NCBI RefSeq assembly: GCF_945859685.1
Contig: NC_079148.1
Location: 46,635,946 to 46,699,945 of the forward strand
Direction: 5' to 3'
DNA length: 64,000 nt
DNA from: Eupeodes corollae
Taxonomy: Eukaryota > Arthropoda > Insecta > Diptera > Syrphidae
The number at the start of each line of letters is the position of its first letter. Position 1 is the stretch's first letter. Below, piece after piece: positions 1-12,959 of the stretch. The notes below the pieces were generated by a model. The model saw nothing but the letters and a program-made list of their open reading frames with translations. It was not told the origin of the DNA and ran no database searches. A program made the position numbers and the translations under genes.

Positions 1-508
1 AGGTTGTTGGAATTTAATTATTCCGATAATTTTTCGGCTTGATTACATTTTTGAAAGCTGTGTTCAGTTTACTATGGAGTCTTTTTCAAGAGTGTACTGG
101 AATAAATTTAACATAACTATTGCAATTTTTTCAAAATCATTCATGAAAAAGTCGAGCTGTTGTTGTTTGAAGTTGCTTATTGCAAAATAAAAGCTTTAGT
201 TTAATGCACGTAATAAATGGTTATTTATTTGTTTTTTAATAAAGTAAAAAAAAAATTCTATATTGGTTGTATTGTTATGTTTATTTATTTATATATTCTT
301 ATTCTTTAATAAATTTCTAATCATTTCTCCATTCCTCATGAAATGCTAGAATAAAAAATGTCTTATTTTTAATCAAAATCAACATTACAAAATATGTTTT
401 GAAAACAGTTTATAATTTTGAATTCACATATTATATGTGGACTAAATAAAAATTGATACACATATGACTTTATTTGTAGTTATTCATTTCATTTACATAG
501 ATAATATA
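1..508. other. AT-rich sequence, no feature seen
   Basis: I see no coding signal, terminal repeat or RNA gene here. The stretch is AT-rich with poly-A and poly-T runs, like the other spacers in the window. It ends where a candidate Helitron 5' end (A followed by TC) begins. Confidence 0.5.
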
Positions 509-2388
509 TCTACATCTACACTAAATACGAGTATAAAGAGTAAAGATTTGTATTTTTGTATGTAACGAATAAACTCAAAAAGTACTGGACCGATTTTAAT
601 AATTCTTTTTTTATTAGAAAGCTACATTATCACTGAGTAACAAAGGCTATATTTACTACTAGATTACTATAGAAATTTTTAGAAATTCCTAATTAAACCA
701 ACCGAAAATGTTAAAAAAAATAGCCATAAAATGTTTTTCATCGCATACGCTGATAGGACGAACAAAATTCGACTTTTCCGTGCTCGGATATATACAAAAA
801 AGTATCCACGACGTTTCGTGACTGAAGCTCAGACCGGTGAGGATGGGTATCCCGTTTATCGACGACGCGATGTCAACAAAGGAGGGCAGATTGTTACATT
901 GAATGTCCGAGGGAGTACGGTTAATATAGGCAACAGATGGATCGTTCCATATTCCCCAATATTATGACGATCTTTTAATGCTCATATTAATGTTGTCATT
1001 ACGTACAAGCCATAAAATACATATGAAAATACATTAATAAAGAATCGGATAAAGCAACTTTCAGTGTCAGAAATACTCACGATGAAGTTAAAAATTATTC
1101 GAATGGCTGGTACATAAGTACATCTGAAGCAGTGTGGAGGATATTAGAGTACATCTAGAGAATGGCCATCGGAAAATATGTAAAACATAGCGCAAAATAC
1201 ACCAAACACGGCGGCGTTCCTTGACCTATGCCACATTGATGATTTTGCTAAAACACTACTCTTTCACGAAGTTCTTCATTATTATACATGGACTAATAAT
1301 ACATTTTCTAGAAGAAATGTTGCCAAGAAGTAGTTGTACATCCCGGTATAAAAAAAGATGCGGCACTCGGAAGAGTATACAGCGTTCATCCTTTCTGAGT
1401 CAGAGTATTTTTAATTTAGGATACTGCTTCATCATGTACGTGGCCCAACATCTTTGCAAGATTTAAAAACCATTAACGGAGTTGTTTAAGAATCTTACCA
1501 AGCCACCTTGCCGAGATAATGGTTCACTGGGAAATCTCTTACAGGACACGTCGCTGATTATTTGGGATGAGTGCCCATGAGCCATAGAGCTCATGTAGAA
1601 GCAGTGGGCCGCACATTAAAAGATATAAGAAACTCATGCAATATGATGGGTGGCGTAACTTTTGCTTTCGCTGGAGATTTTCGCCAAACTCCAACCATTG
1701 GCTCTGTTCCAGAGCGATATCGTCACCCAGAAAAGACTCAGTAAATGAGATGAACAAAATTATCATTGAAAAGCAAGAGGTGATTTTATATGGTACAAAT
1801 CTGTTGACACCGTGTGCAACATCGAAGTAGTGCACTACCCATAGGAATTTTTAAATTCCCTCAATCCTGTTGGCTTGCCACCTCATGAACTAAAATTAAA
1901 ACTAGGTACGCCTGTTATATTTTTAAGAAATTTAAGCCCTCCCAATATGTGTAATGGTACAAGACTATCAAAAATGTGATTGTAGGGTCCCGCGGACCGC
2001 CGGTCAGCTCGCACATGTTCCGCGGATCCCGATGATACGACGGATTTGCCCATATATTTTAAAAGGTTACAGTTCCCTTTAAAAATATCCTTTGCCCTTA
2101 CAATAAATAAATCCCAGGGTCAAACTTTTTCCATAGTTGGTATCGACTTAATTACCTTTTCCCACGGACAATTGTATGTGGCACTTTCTCGAGTAGGATC
2201 TCCTAAAAACCAATACGTTTTGTTGCCACCTACAAATACCACAGCCAACGTAGTGTTCAGGGAGGCTTTAAGATAAGCATACAATTTTTCTAATTTAGTG
2301 ATTCATGGTCGTTTTATAGCATGCTTAAAACTTAAATATCTGTACCTATATTTATGTCTACCCGTGCGAAACCGGGACGGGCTGCTAG
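509..2388 (+). mobile_element. Decayed Helitron, internally deleted
   Basis: Rolling-circle transposon relic of about 1.9 kb. The reading frame at 731-967 matches the Helitron replicase region, with the phrases TKKYPR, TGEDGYPVYRRR and IVPYSPIL. Later broken frames (about 1206-1440) continue that region (AFLDLCHIDDFAKTLLFHEV). Positions 1560-1745 carry a Pif1-type helicase segment (MGGVTFAFAGDFRQTPTI), 1875-1980 a second helicase piece ([19 protein letters not shown]), and 2046-2276 the helicase end (ALTINKSQGQTF, YVALSRVGSPKN). Stops, frameshifts and large gaps show it is dead, and much of the helicase is missing. The 3' end is intact: a GC-rich hairpin followed by CTAG at 2385-2388, then T. 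The 5' end is less sure: A at 508 followed by TC at 509-510 fits the A|T target rule, but 515-516 is an alternative. Confidence 0.8.
2361..2388 (+). repeat. Helitron 3' terminus: hairpin plus CTAG
   Basis: CCCGT at 2361-2365 pairs with ACGGG at 2377-2381, and CTAG (fitting the Helitron CTRR end) follows at 2385-2388 with a T at 2389. This is the classic 3' terminus that signals strand cleavage in Helitron transposition. Confidence 0.8.
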
Positions 2389-5355
2389 TAATATATATAA
2401 GTATATAATACACAATGATAGTAATTATGTTGAAGGAATTTTCAAGTTGAATCTAAAGACTTCAAAATAAATACGATCCGATCTTCCTAAAAAAAATCTT
2501 TGAAGTTCTTTCAATTGAAAAATGTATATTGAATTAGTTCCCAGTTTCATATACAGTCCAATAATTAAATAAGTAATTGTTTACTTTTTTAAGGTACCAT
2601 TTCAACAAATTCGTAAATAGCACAACGATAAAACGATTTTTTTTACAATTTGAAGCACATTGATTTTGATATGGTTAGTTTTATACACGAAAAACATACT
2701 TTTTATTTGATACCAAATTCATTTGTGAACACTTTTGGCTAGAAATGACCAATGTCCTTTAAGATCTTTAAATCTTTTAGGTCTCTTATTTACTATTAAA
2801 AATTTAGATTTTATTGATCTAATTAAAAAAAAACAACCACATCAAATTCCACATTCAAATATACAATTCAATTTAATATTTTTTTTTCAAGATTGAAGTT
2901 TTTCTTGTATCAAAATTGCGCTGTTATCTGATCTAAGAAAAATGTATAATTGTATACAGACCTAACAAATATTTGTTCCATAGGGACTACGAAATGTCTT
3001 TATTTTTAGTTGATTAGCGAGTTTATTAGGGGTTAAAAATAAGAAGAACAAAAAACTGACTTTGTTCTTTTTTTTAATTTCTACTTTTTTTAATATTTTT
3101 GTTGCATTCAAATTTTTATAACATCCAAGGGAATCACCCTCGAATCCTGATAATATTTTTAACACCAGGATAAGGGCGAGGTAATAACGGTGGCGATAGA
3201 TACAAACATTTCAATATTAAAAAAATATATGCGTAGGACTTTTTAATTTTCAATTTCCCTTTTTTCCCTTAAACAATAACACCAGATTTACAAAAATCAT
3301 AAAAAGCAAACATGAAAGCAAGATTTCTATTGAAAAAAAAATGTTTTTGTTATCATAATGACATTAACTTTGTTCTGGAATAAAAAAAATTTAAGGGCTT
3401 CTAATTGAAAAACAAAAAAAAATCAAGCGATTTTTTCGTATTTCAGGAAATGTGTTTCCTTGTGAAATATTTTAGTGGTCGTTCATAAGCAGAGTTGGAA
3501 TTGAAAACAGCCAGTCCAAAATTTGAGTGGGGGTTGCCGTTTTTGGAATTGAATAGAGAACTAAAGGAACACTTTATAACGCAGAAATGCTTAGGTTTTA
3601 GCCCGTTCCAAAATGGAATTTAAAAAGACAATCTTGTTTGGTTTTTTGGTTTCGAAAATTAAATTGAATTTAAAAGTTTAGAAAATGGAAACCACTTTCT
3701 TGGAAATAAACCTTTTTTAGCCAAAGATTTTTGCTAAATTATTTTTATTCTTTGAATTTGACTAAAATATGTAAAAATATCAACAATCCAAATTGTTTTT
3801 CTGCGTTCATGAAATATTCAAAGTAATCAATAATATAAATGGTTTTCAATAATTTCTAGAACCTATTTTGCGAAAAAAAACAATATTGTACATTTTATTA
3901 ATATACCTACAAAGTGTTTTTCTTGATGTTGTCTTTGAGAACAAACAATTCATTCATATCAAAATATTGCGAACACCAAAACAAAAATAAAAACTTCTCA
4001 AAGAATAACATTTTTGTTTAGCAAAACAAAAGGACGCTTTAAGGGTAGGAATAAAAAGTTACAAAAACAAAAGAATGACTTTGTTTTTTACTTTTTCGAC
4101 AGTAGAGTGTCACTTAAGGAAAAAGAGGAGAAACTTTTAGTATGTTTCATAAACAGTTGCATTTAGAAAATAAGGGCGGCCTTGAACGCCCCGTCAGAAA
4201 AAGTCTTTATTTTTATAGTGGAATACCTACATATGTTTGTAAGGGTGGTTCAAAATGAAGATGGAAATAAGGTTTTACCTATTAGACTTCTGTAGCGATT
4301 ATGTTGAATTCTCAATTCTCAATCGAAAAAAATGTTTTAAAAGTAAACAATTGTATTTAAAAAAAATAATCAGAGGGAAAGTATTCTAAGAAGCTATTTT
4401 ACCATTAAACTTTAGTTATATGAAGAAGGGATTTTATTATTTTGAATGCATGGTTATTAATTGGTCTTAACCTCTTGTGATCACCTAAAGTCAATGTCTT
4501 TATTTTTTTTTAGTCGAAACCTTTTTTAGTTTGGTAAACAAAATTTATAAATTGTTTACGAAAATAATTGGCATATGGTAAAATATGCTGGATTTCAATA
4601 TCTGGTTTTGTTCCCGAGATACTTAGGCGTTTTCAATAATGAAAACCAATGACAGCTGTAACTGACGCCTAAGTAAAAAAGCAATTTTTAGTAGCATTTT
4701 TAATATCTTAAAATACCGCTTGGATTTTTCTAAGACTATTATTTTATAATAAGAACAATATTTTGCATAGTATGCATTAATTTTAAAGTCAATGGCGCAA
4801 AATTGTTTACAACTTATTGTTACAAATTCACTAGTTAGTAATTTGCTTACTATTTAGCAATTTATAAAATTTCAAACTATTCTTTTCGTTTTGCTAACTA
4901 ATAAATTGCTTAATTTATTTTATTAAAAAAACGATCATCCAAACATGTCTAAAAAGTTAATAACAAACAAAGAACTATTAAATGGAACTATTAATTGGAA
5001 TTCCCAAACTTTAACTGGGCGATTCTAACCACTGTTCTTATAAGAATAATGAGCGGGTTCAGAAAACATATAGGGACTTCATTTGCCGTCAACTGCATTC
5101 TTCTAACGTAAATTTTGATCTAAGCAGCTAGTTAGTCTTTCAAGTGTCATACATTTCAAAGTTGGAACTTTACTTCACTAACCGCTTCCTTCAGTTTATC
5201 GTACAAAAACTATCGAAGACATTATTGTCTACAAAACACTTCTCAGGCAAGCTACAAGTCCACCACGATTTTAATTTTGTATTGTAAAGGAATATTGCTT
5301 ATTATTTTCCAATTTGACAAGAAACCCTTTTAAAAAAAAACATTAAATGGAATGA
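2389..5355. other. AT-rich spacer, no gene recognised
   Basis: About 3 kb with many short A and T runs and no open frame that reads like a protein. The frames present are short and composition-driven. I see no terminal inverted repeats or target duplications. Confidence 0.5.
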
Positions 5356-6600
5356 AACCAATACATAATAAATGCATACCTTAAGCACCGGTATGTACCG
5401 CACCATTGGAAAATTGCTGAAGTAATTGTCATACCAAAGCAAGGTAAACCACCTACAGATGTCACGGCTTACAGACCAATATCGCTTATACCAATTATGG
5501 AAAATTTTTTTGAAAAACTGCTTCTGAACAGATTTAGCAAAATCATACAAGTAAGAAGGTCAATCCCAAACCATCAGTTTGGCTTTAGAAATAAACATTC
5601 CACGATAGACCAAGTTCATAGAATATCGGATGTAAGAGAAAAAGCATTAGAAGAAAAACAAGTATGTTCAGCTATTTTCTTAGATGTTGCTCAAGCTTTT
5701 GACAATGTTTGGCATGAGGGACTTGAGTACAAACTGTACTTTGAAATATTAAAATCGTACATCTCAGACCGATTGTTTAGAGTAAGGTACGATCAAGAAT
5801 ACTCGGAATTGAAGAAAATAGAAGCCGGTGTACCACAAGTAAGTGTCCTAGGTCCTACCTTGTATTTACTATACACAAGGGATATTCCAGTTGGTAATCA
5901 CACCATAATGGCTACTTTTGCAGATGATACCGCAATTTTGGTACCCGACAAATGTGTCTCTAAGGCAGCAGTAAAACTACAAAATGCCGTCCACACAGTG
6001 AGAGCTTGGACCGAAAAATGGTGTGGTCAAACTCAATGAAACAAACTCTTCACATACAAACTTTACAAATAAAAAGATAAACAATATTCCAATATTCATT
6101 AATAATCAAGCTGTACCCTACGCCAATACGGCCAAATACCTTGGAATGACTTTAGATGCAAAGTTAAAGTGCAAAAGTGCACATCAAAAAGAAAAGAGAA
6201 GAACTAAACTTGAAATATAGAAAAATGTACTGGTTACTTGGTAACAACTCTGATTTATCAATCCAAAACAAAATAATGCTGTATAATCAAGTACTAAAGC
6301 CGGTTTGGACCTATGGAATCCAATTATGGGGCTGTACAAAGAAAACAAATACCGAAATCATCCAAAAAGTCCAAAACAAAGTCCTTCGTGGAATAGTTAA
6401 TGCACCTTGGTACATAAGAAAAGACGATCTACATCATGACTTACAAATAGAAATGGTAACAGAAGTTGTTAAAAAATACGCTGTATCGCACAACCAGAGA
6501 CTACAAAGTCATACTAAATCTGAAATGAAGTCCGTCTTGAATATAAGAAACCATGTTCGGAGATCAAGAAGAACCAAGCCTCATGTGCTTATGGTCTAAA
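5356..6600 (+). pseudogene. Jockey-like non-LTR retrotransposon, reverse transcriptase relic
   Basis: The frame opens at 5356 and reads PKQGKPPTDVTAYRPIS, then FGFRNKHSTIDQVHRI, FLDVAQAFDNVWHEGL, GVPQVSVLGPTLYLLYT and ATFADDTAIL. These are reverse transcriptase motifs in the usual order. The GVPQGS box reads VPQVS, and a few residues are lost after WHEGLEYKL. The frame breaks near 6030 and again near 6180, after which the C-terminal region continues (KYLGMTLDAKL, LKPVWTYGIQLWG, QNKVLRGIVNAPWYIRKDD, ending about RRSRRTKPHVLMV). That tail is typical of the Jockey clade. No endonuclease or first ORF is present, so the copy is 5'-truncated. It is dead. Confidence 0.85.
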
Positions 6601-8176
6601 AAAACATGGGAAAGTATTAAAACTCTAAACTTCCCCTTTGCTTTGTGAATGCAAAATTGCAAATATACAAAATATTAACATTTGTGTTTTGAGAACTTTA
6701 AATATTTAATTTTGTTTTTAAATTAAATTAAATCGAATATAAGATATAATATGAGTGATATATATCTACATCTTTATATTTTAATACTGGGAAATTTATT
6801 TCATTTTGAATTATTGAGTCTTTACCGTACAGCTGATTGCGAAACGTAAAAATCAGTGTGGGCTAACTTTGTAGCTGAAAATTTTACACTACGTCGGAGG
6901 GGAAATTTTAACTCATTTTTAGTTGGAAGTAGCCAATCAGATTGACTTTACTACGTAGTGACTACATTAGTGAATGTCCCCATTGTTGAAGCAGTGCAAT
7001 TCTCGAACAGCATAATCCACACACTTTCATCTCAGGGATTTGCACATTTTCCTAAAACGCTTAAACAATCTAAACCATCTTGGAGCAGTCTACAAGCTAG
7101 CGACGTACTTCTTCCAAAATTAGGTCCGCAAAGAAATTACTGTGAATGGTTCTCACTATCGCAAGAAATGAACCTTTAATCATGGAACACAAATTAAGGA
7201 TATGGAGTTGGAATATATTTGGTTCCAACAGGAATACATTAAAGAATATTTTGATTTTAAACACTATACTTCGCTTTTAAACCTTTGAATTATAAACCAA
7301 TGAAAAATATTGTAAGGAATTTGTTTTATATCTTTTAAACTGATTCGTATGTCTTGCTTTTATTTTTTGTGAAAATTCACTTCCTAAAAGGGTTTTTTAC
7401 CCTTCAGGAAGCCGACATTTACGGTAAATTTACGAGAAAGAATTACAAAAATATATATATATTTAATCCAATCCAGCTTAATCCAATGTAATATTTTTGT
7501 AAAGATGATTTAAGATTGTGTTTTAGTAGGTTACTGATACAAGTATCCTGCAAATGTATACGTTTTTCAAGTGATATTCTGAATTAGTGTTCCCTAATCT
7601 TTATCAGAACCCTTCGGATAGGCTCAAATGTGGTACTTACTTCTCAAGGTATCAAAGTATCTTTACTGTTTTTAAACCACTTTCGCTTCAAATCTGTAAT
7701 ATTAATTTCTATTGCACTGCAATTTTTGTTAAGGGTTTTTCAATTGGCGTGGATAGATTTTGGCGCCCCGTGGCGGTCATTTTTTTTTTGGTAGCATCTA
7801 TCAAATTTTTTGTTTATTATTCAGTTGCTTATGCCAAATCATCATGGCAAGTTACACAAACAACAAATTCAAATAATAAAACTTGTATTGAATATGAGTG
7901 TTGGTTAACGCAAACATCGCCCTTCACAGTTGACTCTTCATGGTTTGGTGGCCAAATTTGAGATGACCGGTTAAGTAAACAATCAGCCAACACCCCTACG
8001 TTCAAGGAACGGAAGTTCGGACGAGAACATCGCCGCGGTCCGTAAAGTGTAGGACACGAGGCAGTCTGTTCCTCGCCGTGCACAAGAACTCGGCCTTTTG
8101 CTAACTTTAACTTGGCTTATTTTCAAGACTTTAGACAAAGCCGTTTGTAAGCTGACTGGGCTTCGAATCGTTTGGA
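6601..8176. other. Spacer; no recognised gene
   Basis: AT-rich to about 7980. Open stretches at 6958-7179 and 7587-7961 start at GTG, have no recognisable motif, and look like chance. Positions 7980-8176 are less AT-rich than their surroundings and abut the 3' end of the BovB-like copy; I cannot assign them. Confidence 0.4.
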
Positions 8177-9515
8177 ACTTACTTAAGGTGGCGCTACAGT
8201 CCGGGCGGACCTGGGCCTCAACCAACATGCGTCTCCAGCCAGCTCGGTTCCTAGCTAGCTGTCCCCAGTTTCGCACGCCAAGTTGGGTGAGGTCCTCTCC
8301 CACCTGCGTGCGCCACCTGAGTCGCGGTCTTCCTCTACTGCGCCGTTCCTCGGGATTGGATTCGAAGACCTTCCGGGCTGGAGCGTTGATGTCCATCCGC
8401 TCTACATGACCTAGCCATCTAAGCCGTTGGACTTTAATTCTGCTAACTAGGTCAGTGTCGCTGTACAGCCCGTACAGTTTGTCGTTATATCTCCTCCTCC
8501 ATTCTCCATCTATGCGTACGGGAGCAAAAATCATCCGAAGAATTTTTCTCTCGAAGCATCCTAAGACGCTCTTAACTTTCTTTGACAAGGTCCAGGCCTG
8601 AGCGCCATAAATGAGAACCGGGATAATGAGTGCTTAAAGATGGTGATTTTACATGCTCGAGAGATGACTTTACTTCTCAATTGCCTTCTTAGTCCAAAGA
8701 AGCAGCAATTTTGTAAAAGTTATTCTTCACTTGATTTCAGCGCTGGTGTCGTTGTCTATATTAATAGCGGTGCCTAGGTAGACAAAGTCCTTAACTACCT
8801 CAAAGTTATAGCTGTCCATGGTGACGTTTTGTCCAAGACGTCGTCGTTCAGTGTCCTTTTTTGATGACAGCATATACTTGGTCTTGCCCTCATTGATCAC
8901 TAAACCCATCTTCTTCGCTTCCGTCGCAATGCTCAAAAACGCTCCACTGACATCACGCTTTGATCTTCAAATTATGTCAATATCATCTGCGTATCCGAGT
9001 AATTGGGTGGACCTTTGGAAGATTGTGCCTCTAGTGTTGACGGTTGAGTTTTGCACAATTCTTTCCAGAACGATGTTGAAGAAGTCGCATGACAGTGCAT
9101 CGCCTTGTCTAAAACCTTTTTTGACATCAAATGCATCGGTAAGATCTTTTCCGACCTTGATAGAGCAGCGTGCATTCTCCATCGTCACTCTGCACAAACG
9201 GATAAGTTTGACAGGGATGCCAAAACTAGACATTGCTCTGTAGAGCTCTTCCCTATAGATGCTGTCATACGCGGCTTTAAAATCGATAAGGAGATGGTGG
9301 GTATCGATTTGAAGCTCCTGGGTTTTTTTCCAAGATCTGTCGTAGTGTGAATATTTGACTGATAGTGGACTTTCCTGGTCTGAAGCCACACTGATAAGGA
9401 CCAATCAGGTTGTTGACGAATGGCTTCAGTCGTTCACATAATACGGCAGAGAGGATCTTATACGCAATGTTAAGGAGACTGATGCCTCTGTAGTTGGCGC
9501 AGTTTAGAGGGTCTT
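8177..9515 (-). mobile_element. BovB/RTE-like retrotransposon, copy 1 (5'-truncated, young)
   Basis: Minus-strand reverse transcriptase of an RTE-type element. From high to low coordinate it reads CANYRGISLLNIAYKIL, PYQCGFRPGKSTISQIFTL, a frameshift near 9330 (an extra base in a run), HHLLIDFKAAYDSIYREEL, KKGFRQGDALSCDFFNIVL and LGYADDIDII. The C-terminal part (GEWRRRYNDKLYGLYSDTD, QRLRWLGHVERMD, RGRPRLRWRTQVGEDLTQL) follows at 8588-8190. The 3' end lies just past the stop and ends in a short TAAG-type repeat (complement of 8176-8186), the usual RTE tail. The 5' end is cut at about 9515, inside the reverse transcriptase. Where it overlaps the copy at the right window edge the two are nearly identical by eye, which suggests recent activity. 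A small deletion near 8940-8960 and one around 8625-8700 also break the frame. Confidence 0.9.
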
Positions 9516-11340
9516 CTTTCTCGTTTTCTTTCTTCTTTTCGTTTTTTCGTTTGGAAGAGGACCCCAATTTTGGCCGAAAAATAATCTTAAGTGATAAGGC
9601 GCATTTTTTGATGAATGGCTGTGCTAACAAGCAAAACGAAGCTAGTGAGGTGGTTGTGGTCACCGTCAACAGCGCTACATAGCGATGATAACTAATTTTG
9701 TATGGCCCAAATTGAAGCATATCGACCTTGACGAACGAGCCAGTCAGCAAACGCCATTCCATTCCATTTGATCACCTACCCGCCCTAATTGAAAAATCCT
9801 ATACTAGTCTAAATTTTTCGGGAACGTTGTGTTGAATTTTCAACATTTCGGAATTTAAAAAATAATACAAAAATACATACAAAATCTTTTAGCATTCCAA
9901 GCACTTATTGTTACTGAAGTACACGAATTGTCAAAACCCACTTAATTTGGTAGCTGCAAAACATTATGTTCTATCACATCTCAGTAGCCCGAGTTTCAGA
10001 AGGTAATATATGTACATATTGTTTTACTATAGTAAAATGTTAAAACTTTACCTCTTATTATTTTAGTAGATTAAAAGAATGCTTTTGTTTGGAATTTACC
10101 TGCTAACGTTTTTGTGACTTGCCTCTTATAAAGTTTAACATATGTTGAATGATTTTACTGAATTTCTAATTTAAAATTAAATTAAAAAAAAAAAGAATCT
10201 AAAAACGAGTCAACTTAAATAATTGATAAAGCTTATCTTCTAAACACACAATTAATAGAAGTTTTGAGAATATACATACATAGGTACTCATAAAATTGCC
10301 CAGTTGTTCTAATTATAATTTGGTATAATATTCATTCATACCATCAAGAGGATCACATCTTTCATTGGTACATTATTCATTGTTAACAATGTTAACCCTT
10401 TTAATGAACGATTTTTCATAACGATGGTTATCTATATGACCTTAAAGCTTAAGGGTGTTGAGCTCGTATCTCATTTACCTACATAGAATGCAAATCAAGG
10501 GTAAACCGGTCAGATTCAAATAAAAAATCCCTGCCACATAAACGAAGTATGTACCTCGATTTATAGATATGCATTAAATATTATAGTTTCATATTTTAAA
10601 GGGATGTTTTTTTGTTTATTTAGAAGTTAAGTCAGAAAGAATACAAATGTGAAATACAAACCATTACATAATTGTAAGGCAATTGAAGAAATTTCATTAC
10701 TAGCTTTAGTAGTTTGTTATCGATGTGGGTTAGGTACAAAAATACACTCTTTTCAAATCCATTTCGGGTATGAGCCAGGGAATGATGTGAGGCACTGATG
10801 CTAGTTTTCTAAAAATCAAAAACACATACCTCTTTATAAAAAAATGTCCATTTTACGGTAGCAACTTACCGAATTTAGAACAAATGATTATCAACAATAG
10901 CAAAATTCAAATATTTTGGAATAATATAATGTAGCTATATTTTGTTGATTATTAGGAGGACTTAAATGCAAACTTTAAATGGATTTGAATTTGCACTTTG
11001 TTGAATTCGTATATGAAAGCATCTCTGTAGGCTAATGTATAAATATTGTTTTTATCAATAGTTAAGTTTTAACATATTCATCATTTTTTTCGGTTTCTTC
11101 TCTCTTTCTGATTTTCTAACACACTGCAATGAAGTTGACGTTACAGACAAATCTTCAAGATTGCATTCAAAATATTTGTCTGATTTATGATCAGGTCTGG
11201 TTAGATTCTTCTCTTCGACAGGAATTTCAATCTAGATTTTCTTCAATTAATCTTGAAATATAGAAAGTCTTGTATGACAACGGTCTTCAACTTGCTTTCG
11301 ACTAAATTATTTTCTATTCCTCAAACTACACCTACCTAAA
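9516..11340. other. Spacer; no gene recognised
   Basis: AT-rich DNA with no open frame that resembles a protein. A palindromic ATTGTTAACAAT lies near 10377. The 9516-9780 stretch beside the BovB copy is less AT-rich and unassigned. Confidence 0.4.
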
Positions 11341-12010
11341 GATCTGTTTCTTGGTGGAATAAAGAATTAGCTATGCTTGGAGCCGAAAAGGTCAGAACCT
11401 GGCGGTCTTTTAAAAAAAGTCGCAACCACGTCAACTTATTAGCATACAAAAAAAATTATGCTAAGTTTAGAAAACTTTTGAGAACAAGTAAAACAAAATC
11501 CTTTGAAGAGTTCATTAGTAGGATTAACCCTAACTTCCCAATAAATCAAGTATGGCAAAACATTCGTACATTGACAGGGAGTTCCAAAACCACCTTCTCT
11601 AATACAATAAAAACACACAATAGCTTTGCCATAACCCCTGAACAATAATCAAATGCTTTTGCTGAGACATGGTCTCCTAATTCTAAAAACTCAAACTGCA
11701 GCAAAACGAATTGAAGTCAAAATCACTTCTCTTGAATAGGAAAGTTGCTTGAGTATAGTCAAAGAAAAGGCCCCGGTCGGGATAGAGTACCATACCCTAT
11801 GATCAAAAACCTTCCAAAATTCACTAAACTTGGACTCCTTAACCTTTGCAATAAAATAAAATTTACAATAAAAGCTGGGAAACAGCTCCAACCATCCCTA
11901 TTTTAAAACCAAACAAAGATATCGACATTATTTGTAGCTATCGGCCAATATCTTTACTGCCTTGTATTTCTAAGGTACTTGAAAAAATGTTTGCCCATCG
12001 AAACTTGTGG
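11341..12010 (+). pseudogene. I-like non-LTR retrotransposon relic
   Basis: Frames read SVSWWNKELAMLGAEKVRTW, then RKLLRTSKTKSFEEFISRI and NQVWQNIRTLTGSS. These form the linker between endonuclease and reverse transcriptase in I-, R1- and related elements. After a stop near 11648 come FAETWSPNSKNS, KGPGRDRVPYPMIKNLPKF and, in other frames, the start of the reverse transcriptase (YRPISLLPC-like, about 11938-11975). The copy stops at about 12010, before the catalytic motifs. Several frameshifts and stops make it dead. The exact clade is uncertain. Confidence 0.7.
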
Positions 12011-12176
12011 TTAACTGAATTTAAAAAAGTCTTAGGCAGCACGGCGGCGCGGCGCACTACAGCGCTAATTGGATCTCAGGCTAGGTTGCCTTGAGATCGC
12101 CATATCTACCTTAACAAGTTGCGTTTAAGACCATAAGAGGTTGTATAGACGCCCTTCTTCAGCTTGATTATGTAAT
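12011..12176. repeat. Unassigned repeat-like sequence before a tRNA-like block
   Basis: Positions 12038-12060 are unusually GC-rich (GGCGGCGCGGCGC), directly after the retrotransposon relic and before the tRNA-like promoter block. It may belong to the same SINE or be unrelated. Confidence 0.3.
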
Positions 12177-12265
12177 CTTTAACGCTTTATCCGCTGAGTG
12201 GGGTGGTACTTGCCCGCAACTTCGGAGGTTGGGTATTCGATTCCGTGTCTGGGCAATTTTTGTAT
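12177..12265 (+). mobile_element. tRNA-like SINE head (A and B boxes)
   Basis: CGCTGAGTGGGGTGGTAC resembles a polymerase III A box, and GGGTATTCGATTCCG about 35 bases later resembles a B box (GGTTCGANTCC). A GTCTGGGC tail and then a T-rich, TA-repeat stretch follow. The block does not fold into a full tRNA by eye, so I read it as a tRNA-derived SINE remnant. Confidence 0.5.
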
Positions 12266-12369
12266 ATATATATATACGCATATGTACATATTAATTAATT
12301 GCTGCATATGAAGAATCGGTGTTCTTGAATTCTTGGAAAAATCAATTATAATTGACTAATTGTCCGTCG

Positions 12370-12885
12370 GCTGTGCAATTCTTTGATTTCGTGCAGAATA
12401 TGTACACGCTTTTCTTAACCAGTACAGAACGTTACCGAATTCTGATTGAAAAATTATCGGAGAAGAAAACCGGGCCGTTTGTTGTCTAGAAAAGTCTCAG
12501 CAACATTTGTTAGTCTTATCGAGCTGAAGCTACGGAAACCTTAGTCGACGGCTATTCGGAAATCGAGCAAAAAGACATTATGAAAAATAAAGCAAAGCAC
12601 CTTCTACAGAAGATGAGTGATCTCAAAATCGCATTGTTTGCGACATTCTCAACATTTTGATACGATATCTTGGAACGATTCAACGCTACAAACAAGATGT
12701 TGCTAGACCCGACAATGATTCTTGAATCGGCAATGCGTGCACTAGAATCATTGAAATCATTCGCGGAATCCAAACGAAACTATTTTGATAAATACGAGGA
12801 AGCAGGCAAAAAAAATTCCATACCGATGTATATGTACAATCACGAACCCGCACCAGAACGAGTTTATAGGTTCGATTAACAAAAT
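12370..12885 (+). pseudogene. hAT transposase fragment, ZMYM1-like (third copy)
   Basis: Broken frames match the central part of the ZMYM1-like (zinc finger MYM-type 1) hAT transposase family: FFDFVQNMYTLFLTSTERY, then AEATETLVDGYSEIEQKD, LLQKMSDLKIALFATFSTF, YDILERFNATNKMLLDPTM and ALESLKSFAESKRNYFDKYEE. There is a stop after FSTF and a frameshift before RAEAT. No C-terminal dimerisation domain or terminal repeat was found for this piece. The stretch at 12890-13256 that follows has only short CCCGAAAA-type repeats. Confidence 0.75.
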
Positions 12886-12959
12886 TATCTTCGTTTTGCT
12901 TTCATAAATTCCTTGAATTTGTTTCTGTTTTAAAAACGTTTTCCCATAGATCTTCAAAT

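Noticed and set aside
7587..7961. 124-codon open frame as a gene
   Set aside because: Starts at GTG, no motif, no splice-site context, biased AT-rich composition.
12177..12265. A functional tRNA gene
   Set aside because: A and B box-like motifs are present but no acceptor stem pairing or anticodon loop can be drawn.
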